The translations under genes were made by a program, and so were the position numbers. Shown here one piece after another: positions 25,108 to 38,300 of a DNA stretch of 64,000 bases (within the stretch, counting starts at the first letter, position 1; each line of letters starts with the position of its first letter). The stretch comes from Strix aluco (Eukaryota > Chordata > Aves > Strigiformes > Strigidae), in assembly GCF_031877795.1 (NCBI RefSeq), contig NC_133940.1, forward strand, positions 9,301,985 through 9,365,984, written 5' to 3'. The notes under the pieces are model-generated. The model saw only the letters and a list, made by a program, of their open reading frames with translations, did no database searches and was not told the origin of the DNA.

Positions 25108-25805
25108 CTACCAAATATCACTGGTGAAGCTAAGCTCCTTTGCTGATAAAGGCAGCAACGGGTTGTTCCTGTGAAACTCCTGGGGATCCTTCACGGTATT
25201 GTTAAGAGGTAGCTGTCCATTCAGTAGTGTCAAAGGTATGTTACAGTATGTGTGATGGTTGCTTATGGAAGCTATTGGCAATGTCGCTGCTGCCACATCG
25301 TATTCATATCCTCTGCAATAATGTCTCATTTGCACAGAGTCTGCTTGATGGTAATCAGTTAAATCAGCCCGCGATTCTACCAACGTGGCAGAAGTGCCTG
25401 TGACGGCAAGAGAAGGTACAGTCTGGAGGTCTCCAAAAAGGCCCTGCTCTGCAGAATCCAGGACCTGATGGCGAGACACCACCTCCTTTTTCTTCCCTGG
25501 CATTTCAAAGACTAGGCGCTTCCAAAACTTAGAATTCAGTTTGCTGCTCTTTGGTCCTTTCCACTTGACCACTGAGAGAAGTTTGATGGTGTGCTTTAAA
25601 GATTCCACTTCGTGATAATTCACTTTCCCTTTTAATTCAGTACACTCAATCAAAATAACTTTGATTTCTCCACTGACTAGCATGTTATGGAGTCTGTTTT
25701 CCATCTCAAAAATACTCCATCCTCTCCTGAGAACATAGTCTGGAGTTAACACGATAATGAGTCTTCTGCTTTGTTCAACACATCTTGTGAGATCTTCAAT
25801 GTAGG
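25108..25805 (-). CDS. IL1RAPL2: IL1RAPL2 last coding exon: second half of TIR domain, C-terminal tail and stop
   Basis: The exon starts after a pyrimidine-rich tract ending TTTGTAG. Its first two bases (CC) complete a threonine codon begun in the preceding exon. It encodes 231 full codons. First comes the TIR segment with [20 protein letters not shown], the strand [16 protein letters not shown] and the box-3 region SKFWKRL. Then comes a tail of about 150 residues with the blocks [29 protein letters not shown] and the terminus [13 protein letters not shown]. This long tail is specific to the IL1RAPL subfamily. The SFTSDIW ending and the NGQLPLNNT block fit IL1RAPL2 rather than IL1RAPL1, which ends in SISSVIW. 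In IL1RAPL1 the tail binds neuronal calcium sensor 1 and synaptic scaffolds; for L2 the role is less well known. The frame is intact. Confidence 0.97.
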
Positions 25806-26633
25806 CTACAAATTATAGAAAGAGAGAAAGAGTAAAGAATGAAGAAGTCTATTGTATCAAAACATCAGGCTTCAAATCAAGTATAACAAAATCCTACAGC
25901 TTACTGATCCACACCATTTAAGAGAAGGGGCATTTCACAGTATACTTCAACAAAACCAGAATTGTGTACCACAACATATTTCTATTTATGGAGTACATGT
26001 AGAAAACTCCTTAATAATACCCTCCATCCTTTACTGTTTTTCTCCATTCATCTCAACAGAAAGACATGTACATAATATCCTCACTGTGTAGATGCATTAG
26101 TGACTAAAAATACACAGTCCACTTACTGAAAAAATATAGGTCAAAATCAGTGTAAAGCTTGTGTAAATTTTAACATTAACGCTGATTATGATAAACATTG
26201 CATTGAGGGAAGCACACTCTGGGAAGCAGTTCTTGTGTTTCAGATGCAAGGACATGAGGGTGCTGCAGGGTGTATGAACTGTAACTTGCAAGAGCTCAAA
26301 ACCAAATCAACCCTCACCACATGCAGAACTCGTGCTATTGCATAGAAGCATCATGGTAGCTCTTTCTTCTTTAGGTACTGACCACAAAAGCACAGTAACA
26401 TTCTTTGTGGCCCAATGGTCTGCTTTAATATCATAAACCTGTGCTTCTATGTACCCCAAGGTATTAACAGAAACTTCAGAAGTGACAGGAACAAGTGGAA
26501 AATTTAAACATATTGGAGGCGTTTATTTGTTGAGACATCAGTGACAAAGAAGATAGTATTCTTTTATTCATGCATGCCAAGTAGTTGCAAACGATCGGTG
26601 TAAGCAGAAATGCCAGCCCCATCATTAGCTCCA

Positions 26634-26641
26634 TGACGTCA
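26634..26641. promoter_or_regulatory. Palindromic CRE (TGACGTCA)
   Basis: A perfect TGACGTCA CREB/ATF site in intronic, CpG-poor sequence. A single motif is weak evidence of function. Confidence 0.2.
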
Positions 26642-29600
26642 GCTTACTGAACTACAAAATATTCTTGAAGTTGGACTTGGATCCCTGAGTTTCACTTGTC
26701 CCAGGGATGGTAGGGAAGAGAAGCCAATTACACTGGTCTGACATGGAACAGGATGGGAAAGAGATCTACTTACAGACCTGATCCAAAACCCATTCAAATG
26801 AACAGACTCCCAACAAATTTCAATGGGTTTTGGGTCAAGACCAGAAAAATGAAATCACTTGGAAAAAAAACACTAAGGTCAGAAAAGTGTTCATTGATTG
26901 CATAGCATTACGGTTGCAAGCTTAGAGACAGGATACAATTTATTTTTTTTAAACTACATGAACCTCTTGACCATGCTACTCAGAATGTGCCGCCTGACAA
27001 CAGAGGAGAAGCATGTATTATAAATGAAGACTTGGACACAAGAGCTGCACAGAACAGATCTTTACTCAGCACAGGGCAGGGCCTCTCTTACACACACTGC
27101 CCTCTAGTAGGAACAACAATTACAAATAACATCATTAATCAACATCTGTTACTGCAAGACTCATTTTTATAGTCCCAGGCACCGTACCACAGCATGCTTA
27201 TTCACACCACTTCCAGTAAATAGCTACAAAATAGGCCAACAGGAACATTCTAAAATAGCTTATTTTCATGAGACTGAAGGCATAGTTAGCATCAAATCTG
27301 CCTTTACCAGTGTTTTATTTCACCACTTAGCAGCAAGAATAATTTCTTTCACAAATGGAAAAAAGAGGCAATTGCAAACATCCCACAGACACACAAAAAT
27401 TTAAGACATACACATACATTACAAATGTCTATGCAACAATCCTGACTTTTAGTTAATGTTTTATGACTCTTTAATCATGCAGCATTTACAGGTTTTTTTT
27501 TTTCCTTAAAGTATTTTATGAGGAAAACCCCCACATTGCTCTGTGTAAAATAGTTACTCATTAATGAAAAAAATTCAACATTAAAATCCATGGGAGAGGC
27601 AACGAAGAGGGGAGAGAATCAGCAACAATGAGAAAATGATAAGCAGAACTGGTGAAACAAAACTTAAGGAAAGGTAGAAATGTTCAATACAATGGAAAGA
27701 GATTATCCCAATGTATCAACAGCTCAGACTCTTCATTTTCTTCCTTTCTTTCTGCTCCCAAAAAGAAAGAATTTAGGTGGGAAGCTTCATCATTAGAGGT
27801 TGAATCTGCAAGATACAGTAAAACAACAAACTATCATGCATCTTTCCTGAGAAATATTCATTCCTCCTTCAAACAACTCAGAGCACTGCTATGTACAAGA
27901 CAATTCTCTGCTGGACACAATACTGGTCAGTACCACATATCCAGGCTAGTGCTAAGCACAGCCGTGCATAACCTATGTGCATCCAGTTAAAAAAAAAACA
28001 ACCCAAAACCAACAAAACAAATGAAAAATCACTCCACTTTCATCTCTTCAGAGGCAATAATTTCAATAGCAATAACCCAGCAATAATCCATTATACCATC
28101 TCAATCAAAAACTCACCAGACTTTGCTTTAGTCAAACAGGGAACGAGGTGGGAAGAAGACAGGAAAAATTCCCTATTTTCTCAGATAGATACTTCTCCCC
28201 TCTGTGCCTCTCCCATACTTTGGCATGCCCACCTTACTGGATATTGCAACAAGTTAGAGCTCCTTCTACAGATGACTAAACAGACACCTTCACAAATGAC
28301 AGCTACGTGCTCCTTCAAATTCCAAGTTTGCAGCTGGTTCACTGATAGACATGGCCACTGTACAGGGGGTCTGTTGGTGCACTGAGGATAAAATGCACTG
28401 TATTACAGGAAACTGGAAACCCAAATGAAATGGCAAACACATTTTCCAGCCATCTGGTCCAGAAGTACTTAGTACTCCCAATAACTTCAGTTTGGGACTA
28501 CTACTAAAGGTAGGTGACAACTTCCCTGGAGCATGTGGTTCCATTGGGTGCACTCTACAGTATGTCCAGCGTGTACAACTGAAACATTTCTCTGGGGAAA
28601 AGGATGGGGGGACAGATTCCTGTCTGTGGAAACTCAAGCTTTATTTTTTCCAGTGGTACCAGATAGACTTATGCAACCTATGAGTTGCTAAATCACCGCC
28701 TCTCCTTTCACTTCAGAATGTGAGACTGCTTAAAATAGTGCAGGTTCCGTTGTCTGTCTTAAGTGTTCAGTCCATTGGAAGGTATTAAATCCAAGCAATC
28801 TATATTGCAATGTAGGATGGAGAAAGGGTTGTTCCACCTTTCCAGTGAGCTAAGAAGTATTGTCAGGCAATGGCTCTGTTTCAAGAAAAAAACTGAGCAG
28901 GGATTTCAGGAATGACATCACCAACTAGGATCAACTGTAAGATTCCAGACCAACATATTTCCATCAGATAAGTATCATTTTGCTGAAACTTCACTTTTGC
29001 TGCAGGAGGTGTCAACTTCAATGACATTTCATTGTGAGGGGAGAAAAAAAATTGTCTGGACAAAATTGGTATGGAATTATTAATTTTTATTTCCCAAAGA
29101 TTGTATTTTATCATAAACTAGAATGTAAAAATAAAATGTCAACGTTAGAATTAACCCACTTGATTTTATTGAAAAAGAACATTTTCTATTTTGACCCTTT
29201 TTCCCCCCCTTGAAACACCATTTTGCAATATGGCACAAAAACTGTTTTCAAAACGTTTGCATTTCCCATAGGTCAAAAAAATTAGAATTATGAGTAGCTC
29301 TATCAGTAACTTACTTGCATCATGTCCAATGCAATGCCCAAGGAGGTATGGACAGCGAGAACTTTTAGACCCATAAACACACAGTTTTTGCATGGTTGCC
29401 CTTTAGCAATGAAGACCCATCACCTGACAGCAAATATGTGCTCACCAAGCATTGTCAACACGTAACGATGCTGAACTGTAGTTTGAAGCACTGAAGAAGT
29501 CCAGGACATGCATCCCATCTGCAATTAAATCATGCATAACTGCCTACTGAATCTTGAATGAGCTATGCTAACCACAGGCTGGAAGGAAACCCAGACAGTC

Positions 29601-30373
29601 TAATACACAAGCAGACTAAGAGCAAGGAAATGAATGAAGAGCATGGACACAGAGTTGCTTACACAGTGAAATGACTGACTAACCGGATTCAGATGATTTG
29701 CAGAAGCAGTTAAGGGAGAGGGAAAGAACACCAGAAATCATATAAAGTCCGACAGTTATTTTTGGGAAGCATGGTCCGCAGCACCACAAGAACCAAAGAG
29801 TACCTACCAACAATCCCATACGGGCTGCTTTCTGGCGCTCTGAAAATAACCAGCTTTTCTGCGTTTGGCAATGTGACTATCACTTGAGAAAGTTATTTAT
29901 AGAAGAATAAATCAGTCCTGGTTTCCTAACTGAATAGTTCCCAAACCAAACTCTGATTACTTGATTATAACAAAAAATGATTGCATGTCTTGCTTTTCCT
30001 ATTTATTAAATATCTGTTGCTTCTGCTAGCTCGGAGCAGAACAGCAATGCAGCTGGAACTGCTGAAGCACAGAGTGGAGTGATAGCCCCTCCCCAGAGAG
30101 CGCCCAATCCCAGTATAAGCTAAGGGACAGCCAATGAGTTCAACATAAAGAAACAAATAATGGAGATCAGCATGACACACTGCCCTCCCAGTATACCACT
30201 CCCTTAGCCATTGTCAGACTTTCTGTATGTGACATGGCAAAGGAAGGAGGGATTAAGGAGAAGGAGAAGATGGCAGCTCTGGGGATGTCTCCCTGCAGAG
30301 TGAAGTGTCTGAAATGGGTGTTTTTGGTGAAATTGTTTTGGTGGTAGATGTTGGGATCAAAATTCTGGATATT

Positions 30374-30825
30374 TAGAATCAAAGATACAGGGTAGAAGGG
30401 GGCTCTGGAGGTCTCCAAGTCAATACCCTGACTGAGGCAGGACCAGCTAAGATTGCTCAGGGCTTTGTCCAGTACAGTTTTGAAGACCTTCAAGGTTGGA
30501 GGTTTCTTCTCAGTGTCTCTGGGTTCTGTTCCAGTGTCTGATCACTCTCATGGTGAGGAAAATTTTCCAAATGTTTAAATGGAATTTTCAGTGTTGCAAC
30601 TTGCACCTGTGGCCTCTTGCTCAACAACTGTGCACCTCTGAGAAGAGTCTGTCTCCATCTTTTTGCTTTCCACTAGAAAGACAACAATAAGATTCCTCTT
30701 TGGCTTTGTATTTGCTGGCCTTTTCTTCAAGAAATACAGTACTTTTGGGCTTTCCTCTTACACTGTGTACTCCAGCTCCCTGACCACCCTGGTGGCCTTC
30801 AGTGTGCTGTTACAGGGTAGCCAGC
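30374..30825 (-). mobile_element. Degraded CR1 LINE fragment, antisense to the plus strand
   Basis: The plus strand reads as the complement of a CR1 3' region. It has in order a GAATCA start, 'CTCTGGAGGTCTCCAAGTC', 'TTTTGAAGACCTTCAAGG', 'GTTCTGTTCCAGTGTCTGATC', 'TCATGGTGAGGAAAATTTTCC', 'AAATGGAATTTTCAGTGTTG', 'AAGAGTCTGTCTCCATC' and 'CACCCTGGTGGCCTTCAG'. Every block is diverged from consensus, so this copy is clearly older than the one at 12.5 kb. The end near 30825 is approximate. It lies in an IL1RAPL2 intron in the same orientation as that gene and encodes nothing. Confidence 0.8.
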
Positions 30826-33800
30826 CTTTCTGGCTTTTGTTCATATTTCTTCCACTTTCAACTGTTATTTGTCTGAATCCCATGCCTGGCATTAAATCTA
30901 AGATTCATACAGAGTAGACAACCAGGGACTTCTGAAAGGATTTTTTGGAGCTGGGTACTCTGTTCCCATTCCACATAAATGGTGTCCCATACCTAATTAA
31001 GGCTCCTTGGGAACGCCAGGCACGCAGTCCATCTGGGCTTTCTTCATCCAGGAACCCAGGATTCACCAGGCAAAAAACCACACAGATGGGCAGACAAAAC
31101 TACAAAGTGCCCGAACTACAATACTGACTGTTGGGTGCTTTTTATCACATGCCTTAGGCACTCCCCTGTTGTGCTGGCAACCTCTCGTTTTTCAGGAAAA
31201 AGCAAAGATTTTTATTCTATCACCATTGTTCTTTTCAGTGCCTGATCTCTATACCCTGGGCAGAGCTGGAGTGAATTGTTGGTGTTTTTTCGATCCTGTC
31301 AAGATCAAATACACATATGCTTAGAGAGCAACTAGATGATGCTCTAACAGATTTGTATTGCTGGTATTAAAAATCCAACTTGACAGTTTTGACCTCTTCA
31401 CTTTCAGGGTTTAAAATAATGTGCAGAAACCATGTGAGAAAATATCTTCCTCTGATGTAATCCCAATTTTAAAAGAGTCAAGTGCAAATAGATCTTGCTC
31501 TCTGTAGACCCATCATCCTTAGCAAGACAGAAAATGGCTCAAGTAAAAACATAACTATTCCTATTTTTCCCTCCAACTATTCAGTCTCCTCAGGTCTCCT
31601 AACACTGAATTAAAAAGCTCACAGGGCTTGAGAATGTTTGCTGTGGGAAAGGGTTTGTTAAAAAACCCTGAAAACTAATAGGGTGGGAAAAAATGATAAC
31701 TGCTAAGAAACTTTAGTAACAATTGCACTGTATCTTAGGAGCTCACAGTCTCCTTATACAGGCTAACATGTTCAATTATCCCTTAGTTACCTAGGCAGAA
31801 AGGTGTATGTGCTGTCAGCTTTGACAGAATGAAGAACACTCACTCTGTTAAGACCAAAGAATATTCTTTAAGAAAGAATAGCTGCTATAGTACTTCCTAT
31901 AACATGCAACTCAAATCCTGGGTAACAAACTTGGTCTTGCTTACACAGCACATTGGATGTCGTGTCGCCCCTCTCATCTTCCAGCCTGCATGGCCACGTG
32001 GGCTTCTGTATGAGCAAGAGCAGGGAAGCCGTGGTTGCTTGAGTCCCTTTTCCACCTCAGCAGGGTGGGGAGCTGGGTCCATCTGTGCTGCTCTCAGGCA
32101 GCACCAAGAGTCATCGCAAAGATCCTTGCTGGTCACTGTGTGTGGGGCAGCACTGAGGCCCTTGGCATCAGTCACAGTGGTCCTCCCACTAGGACAAAAT
32201 GCTCCACTGAGATCAAAGATTTGTATCCTGGCAGGGCACAGAAACCAACACCTCCTGCAAAACATGACTCAGCCCCATCTGACCTGAACTCTGGATGCCA
32301 GGGATCTGCTCCCCAACAGTGAAGAAGTGGCCTCAGTCCCCACAGCCATCACCTCTGTCCTCCCAGGGACAGCAACAGTCGCTCCATGGGCATCCCTGAA
32401 ACAGAGGGTCCTCAGCGCAGAGCCGAAACGCAGAGCTCGGGTGTGCGGTGTGAAGGAACTCGCTGCCGGGTGTGCGTGGCCCAGCTAAGGCACATTGGCT
32501 GTAATCTCTCCCTCAGCTGCACAGGGACATGCAGAGCCTATCAGAGCTTTTTCCCAGAGGTTAGAGATGAACCAGCTGGACAAAAACATAATCAAACTCG
32601 TCCCTGAGTTTTTCTGAAGTCAGCTTTTTAGTTTGTTCAGAGAAGTGTGCAAGAAAGTTAATGAAATACTCTTTAACAAATCTATTTTTTGCTTGCTCTC
32701 CAATCCAAGTAGCAGCTGTTACGTATTGCCTCATGCCAGGAAAGAAGTGTAATAATGCACACCCTCCTGTGGCAGCACCTTAAAATTGCAGAGATTATAT
32801 GAAACAATCAGCCTTACAAAGCACACCTTATTTGCTGTGCTAGTGGGATGACACACATTTAAGTACACAAGATATAGAAGGAAACACATCAGAACGGAGA
32901 GTGGAAAAGCATTACATTACACTGAAAGTCATTTACACCAAAAGACGAGGAAATGCAGTACATGTGAGAAGAGGTTATTTCCTAAAATAAAAAAAGACAA
33001 CTGTGATCGAGCCCCCATTTTTCTATAGAAATCTACCCAGAAGAACTATATATTTTGTCTTATCTGCCGCTTTTTGAGGGAGTCACTCTAAAATATGTTT
33101 TGTTTACCTCTGAAGTTTCTAGCAGGTCCGTACCACGTCACACACTGCTCTCTTCACTAAGCACTGCAAGTCCTTGTAAGACTGGTGAGCGTTAGGCAGA
33201 ACACAGCCACATTCCACTTCTCCAGCGCACACAGAGAGCTTACAAATACAGGAGTCTGAGTCTTCCCTCTTTCCCCATCACCTCTCCCTCCCTCTTGCCC
33301 CCTCAAAATAAAGTGCCTTCCCCCATATCTTTTTCAAAGCTAAAGCATGCAAATCGCACTCGTTTCAGTACCACATTTTATTCTGCATTGTCATTATGTC
33401 TGATTAAGCATTCTTGAATCTCCATGTGTTAGAATCAGGCCCTTTCATAACACTGAAGAAGTGAGTTTGAGAGGAAAAAAGAGGTATTAAATTTGTGAAT
33501 GTTCATAAATGAGAACTGACATTTTCAGGTACCCTACATTTTCAGGAGAGGTTTAATGAATACCCAAAGTGATGACAAGTATTTGCTGAGTGTTTGACTG
33601 ACAAAAATAGACAAAAATAAAAAACCATGCTGGCTGGTACAGCAGTTGGAAAGAAGAATCTCATTTCAGATTAATCTGTGCTTCAGTATAGTTATCATTG
33701 AAGGGCTAGCTTTAAACTCTTTAATTCACTTGTATAATAGCTATGTATAACTCTGCTATACTGTTGGATATGAAACAACTATTTACAACAGTTCTGTCAT

Positions 33801-35180
33801 TTTTAACACAAAAAGATGTATTTTCTCTTAATAATATCTAAAAATTCAGTAGTATCTGCTTGTACTGTCAGAAATAAGAAGGCTATGAGCCAAGTCCCCT
33901 TTCTGAAACATGTCACTAAGGGAGTAAAACTCACACCTTGCAGGGGTAGGGCAAAAGGAGTAAGGGAAGCAGCTCTAATCTAGGAGCTGCAAATGCACAT
34001 GATAAATTCAAGTCACAACATGGGACTTTGCACGATCTCTGACTCCTCTTTCTCAGTGGTACAGGATTCAGAGCTCTGTTTCCAGCTCCCTCAAATGTCA
34101 GAGAAGCAGGCTCCAACTTCTGGGGCAGGCACTGGGGTTTGGCAGCAGCAAGGCAGCAGTTTCAAGACTTTTGGCAGGCAAGTTGCTAATGCAGCCATGT
34201 TCTAGCTGTTTCATGTTTGGGGACATCTGCTCCAGCACAGCCATTGCTTTGTTTTCTTGTTCATATTTCCTATACAGTAGCATATACAGAGAGAAGTTCA
34301 CATTCTCTTCTAATATTTTTCATGGAAGTGATTTGCAGACAGGATTAATTTTAAAAGCTTATTTCTCACATGGGTAGCATTTCAAATAAATGTGGTATTA
34401 AAGCAAACATACTGTGCATTAAAAATTCATCAACATGATGCCTATGATTCATGGTCTTTTTTGACTTGTCCAGAAATTAATCTGGAAGAAGAGATGCCAT
34501 AACTACAGCTAGGAGGGCATTAACTGTTGGTACAGACGTCCAAAGGTGCTGCTGAATCTTCAGACATGGTAGCAAAGCTGATTTGAAGTGGACAACTGTA
34601 TTTCACTGTCAGTATGGAAAACAGGATCGGATCACTGGGCTGTACATAGTCCTCTGCAGAATTAGTATTACTTACACAGTAACAACACTGCTCAGAAGTG
34701 CAACACTTGGTCAAAACTCTAATGGAAAAAATGCACCTATACCATTAACTGGAAAACTACTGTAGCTATTTATGAGACTTCAAAGTTAGGAAAAAACCCA
34801 AAAGACAATGGGAAAGATGATTTTTACTTGTAAAGCTGCTGTAGACAAACAATTACTGGAAAAAAATAATAATCCCATTTTCAGTGATAAAACAGAGACT
34901 ACAACATCTTTTTTTTGGAAGTTTCCTGCTTAGCTACCTTTGTCTGATGTAGAGATTTTGGACTACAGTATTGCTTGCAGCGCTGCAGCCTTCCCTGTAG
35001 GAAGGTCCAGCTCCTACCTCCACTAAAATCAATGGTGGTTTCCTCTGATTTCAGTGGTGCAGGAACAAGCTCTAACCTAGAGCTCAAATTTGCAGTACTG
35101 AGGAAACTTTTCCAATCCTTACAACCACTTCAGAAAGACACATCAGAGAGAACTAAAACTGAAAGGTCAGAAATACTTAC

Positions 35181-35351
35181 TTCCACTAGGGATCAGGTCC
35201 CTATCTGGAATGAAGAGTTTATATCCATAGTGCTTTTCTAGAACATCCGGCAGAATTTCAAGTGCAAACTGCTCCTCTTCATTATTATCACAATCTAATG
35301 CATCAGGATCCACTTTGGTGTATGAAAGATAAGCATCATATTCCTTGTTGT
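35181..35351 (-). CDS. IL1RAPL2: IL1RAPL2 exon: first half of the TIR domain
   Basis: This 171-base exon is bounded by acceptor TTTTCTTACAG and donor GGAA|GTAAGT, and is in phase 1 at both ends. It encodes TIR box 1 ([14 protein letters not shown]), an acidic loop ([14 protein letters not shown]), the helix [16 protein letters not shown], and the box 2 / BB-loop region [13 protein letters not shown]. The TIR domain is the intracellular signalling module of the IL-1 receptor family. Both the box 1 sequence and the RDLIPSG loop agree with the IL1RAPL branch. The loop DALDCDN is closer to IL1RAPL2 (DTLDCDN) than to IL1RAPL1. Fully intact. Confidence 0.97.
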
Positions 35352-38300
35352 CTGTAAGAAAACAAATTCATGTTCAGCCTTCTGTTTGCAAGAGCACTAT
35401 AAAGACTACAGGAAAGTACTAGGAAATCATATTATTCCTTGAAATGATCAAGCATTTCCCAACAAAATGGGAGCTTTTCACAGGAACATAAAATCTGGCT
35501 TCCACAGAGAAACATTTCAGATCCAGGCAAAGGATATCCTTTCAGTTTTCTTCTGCATGTTGAGCTAGTTAATAACTCTGCTTCATCTGAAAAGACCATG
35601 GGCAAAATTCCGATACAAATCTAAAGCTGGAACTTTTTATTTTAATCCTGTACATATTGCTGATGGAAATCTTTCAACTCCTATACCTCAGGAGTGCTAT
35701 GATTCTGTGAAAGTTTTGAGCTTGGAGAAGTTTTTGAGGCTCAAAAGTTTGGAAAGTTTTGAGCAAAGAAAACTTGCACAAATAGTTGTGAGAAAACACA
35801 TGACTTGACTCCAGTGAATACTGATTATGCAGAAAACAATGACAAATGCAACCAGTACAAAGCATTTTTTCAGAAAATCTTGTTGTTTTTAAAACCAGTA
35901 TCATAATTTTAGAGGTCACTTGATCCAGAACATTTTAAATACTTGGGGCTCACAGTATGAGAGAGAAGTAACTCCAAGAGCAAACGGGGCGCAGGGGCAG
36001 ACTTGTCCCTCCATTCTGCTTGTAGCTCAGGGGTGGAGGAAAAGCCTCATCAAAAGGTGGAGGCAGGCAGAGGGTGACAGAGGGGACACAGGCAAAGCCA
36101 CATGAGGACAGCGGGGCTGCAACACAGTGGTTTGGCTAGAAAGGACAACACACCTCCTCCTCCTCCTCCTCCTGCACAGTGCTGGGGCTTGTCTCCAGCT
36201 CTCTGCATCTGAAACACGGAGCTAAGAGCTGGCCACTGTGCCAGGAACACTGTGTGGCACCACTATCATGCTTGGGATCCACGCTGGGATCAGACTGCCT
36301 TAGTGCCATTTCTCTTTGCTATTCCTCTGCAGTAATGGAAAATAATATATTGAAAAAGTCAACCTTCAGTAATTCAGTCTCCAGGGAAGAGCACAGCTGC
36401 CATTATTTACAGAAAACGAAAAATCAAATAGTTAATGTTGTGAGGACAAAACTGCATGAATGGAAGATTGCTGAGTACCAATTATCCATAAAGAATAGCG
36501 CACATGAAAGATGATTAAAGCAGTTAAGAATCATCAATATATTCTGATAAAAAGAAAAAATAGCTTATACATTCCTTGATGACCTTGAAATGATGGTTAC
36601 TTTCTCATAATTCTTGACACATAGCCAGACCCATGAGGGTCAGAGCTGCAGACAAAGCATGTGAATAATTATACAACTGTAAAAGGCAATTTGCCTAGTT
36701 TCACCATAGCTGTATGGGAGGATGTCCACCTGGCTTGCTGATACTTCTCTGAAATCAACAGCATACAAAAATAGTAGTTACTGATGGAAAGATGACAGAA
36801 GAACAAACAGCAAAGAAATAAAGGCCAGTTGGCTTTGGAAGCCTGTCCAAAACCTGCTACACTGTCCGTAATGAAGCCTGCCAAAATCCTTTAAGAGAAG
36901 CCAGCCACCAAGTGATCCGGGAGGCAAACATCCCTGCAAACATTTGAGAGCTCTGCAAAGGCAGCAAAGCAAACCCCAGAGCACTGACATGCCTGGCTAT
37001 AAAGCAGCCTGAAAGCCATGCACGGATTGTGTGCAAGCAGTCCCCGAGCTTCCTGCCCCTTCCAGCTCTGCGGGTACAACTGTCCTCTCCAGTCACCTCT
37101 ATTCACAACACAAGTAAGCAAGACGTAGACAGAACCAGTTCCTGCAGGCTCCTGTGAGTCTGTACGCTTGTGTTACATCTCCACAGCCTCTTCACAAGCT
37201 GCACATACACAGGACATAGCAGAAGGACCTATCCATGCTTGCCCACTGCTTGCTCTGTGTGCTCTGGATGCAGCACTGTTTGGAGCCGTTTTCTAAATGG
37301 CTTCCCTTAATCCTCAGTATCATTTTCTCTAAAAACAATGCTATGCACCACACAGGAAGTGAATGCATCCAACATTGCTTATACAGGTTATTTTTAGAAA
37401 CAGGAACAAAGCAAATCTGTTGAGTTCCAAATCTTCCATTTTAAAGAAATACATGTATAAATAGAAAATGACCCTGCAATTGCATTGATACAGCTGACCG
37501 CTCATGGGAGCTCTGTATGTTCCCACTATAGCCTACATAAGTAGAAAGAAACATCCCCATATATGCTTTGACTTCAGTAACATTCTGCCTCCATCTTTTA
37601 TTCTGCAGGATCAGAATGAGACACAAAGCTGCAATAGTTCTTAAATCATGCACTGGAAAAATAAAAGGTTGTTTTCAGAATTAACATGCACGCAAAATCC
37701 CCTATGTTCTCATGGGGCTTCCTCTAAACAACTAGAAAATAATACTGTTTCATAAATTAAAAAGTGATTGAACTAAGGAAGTTACATGACTAAAAATGCA
37801 GCAGCTTCACACTGAAAACATGAGATAAATGAATCGAAGCAATCCGGAAAAGTTACCGCTTCGGGTCACTTTTTGTTGGTGTGAACCAGGGATGTTATGT
37901 TCATATAATCCCAAGGTGTTAGACACATAATCTCACCCTTCACTTTCTCCTAGGTATCACTATAAATACTGTACAGTGTTGTACAGTATGAAAAAAGCAT
38001 AATTTTAGGTTTTCCCACTTACACATGAAGATTGAGAAAGAGGAAGTTTTCTACCTCTATTCCTGCTATTTATCATTCCACATTCTAAAATCCCCTGGAT
38101 GTCACTCCACCCCTTCCCCAAAACTTCTGTGGATTTCACTGTAGTGAAACATTTTCACACCACGTCTATCCAGTGTTAAAACAGAAACATGTATTATTTT
38201 GATAACAGTAATGCTGACTGCAGAAAGTAACATGTCTGTGCAACTGCACATTGCTTTGGTACAATAGGGGTAATGTGTTTCCTGCCCTTTTTTTCAAACA

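Larger units (their letters stand above)
25806..35180 (-). other. IL1RAPL2: IL1RAPL2 intron between the two TIR exons
   Basis: A 9.4 kb intron in phase 1, with donor GGAA|GTAAGT and acceptor TTGTAG. It contains a degraded antisense CR1 fragment at about 30.4-30.8 kb and a full palindromic CRE at 26634-26641. The longest open frame is 152 codons on the plus strand (31829-32287), which resembles no known protein. Nothing else in it could be identified. Confidence 0.85.

Noticed and set aside
25108-25805. Assignment of the receptor to IL1RAP or IL1RAPL1
   Set aside because: IL1RAP lacks the long tail in its main form. The [10 protein letters not shown] end, NGQLPLNNT block and [12 protein letters not shown] segment agree with IL1RAPL2 and differ from IL1RAPL1.
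31829-32287. 152-codon plus-strand frame in the IL1RAPL2 intron
   Set aside because: No known family, no supporting splice or promoter signal, antisense to the host gene, and a comparable frame exists on the other strand.
35690-35715. Possible CR1 tail (ATGATTCTGTGA)
   Set aside because: A single 8-mer-like unit with no recognisable CR1 body beside it is too little to call.
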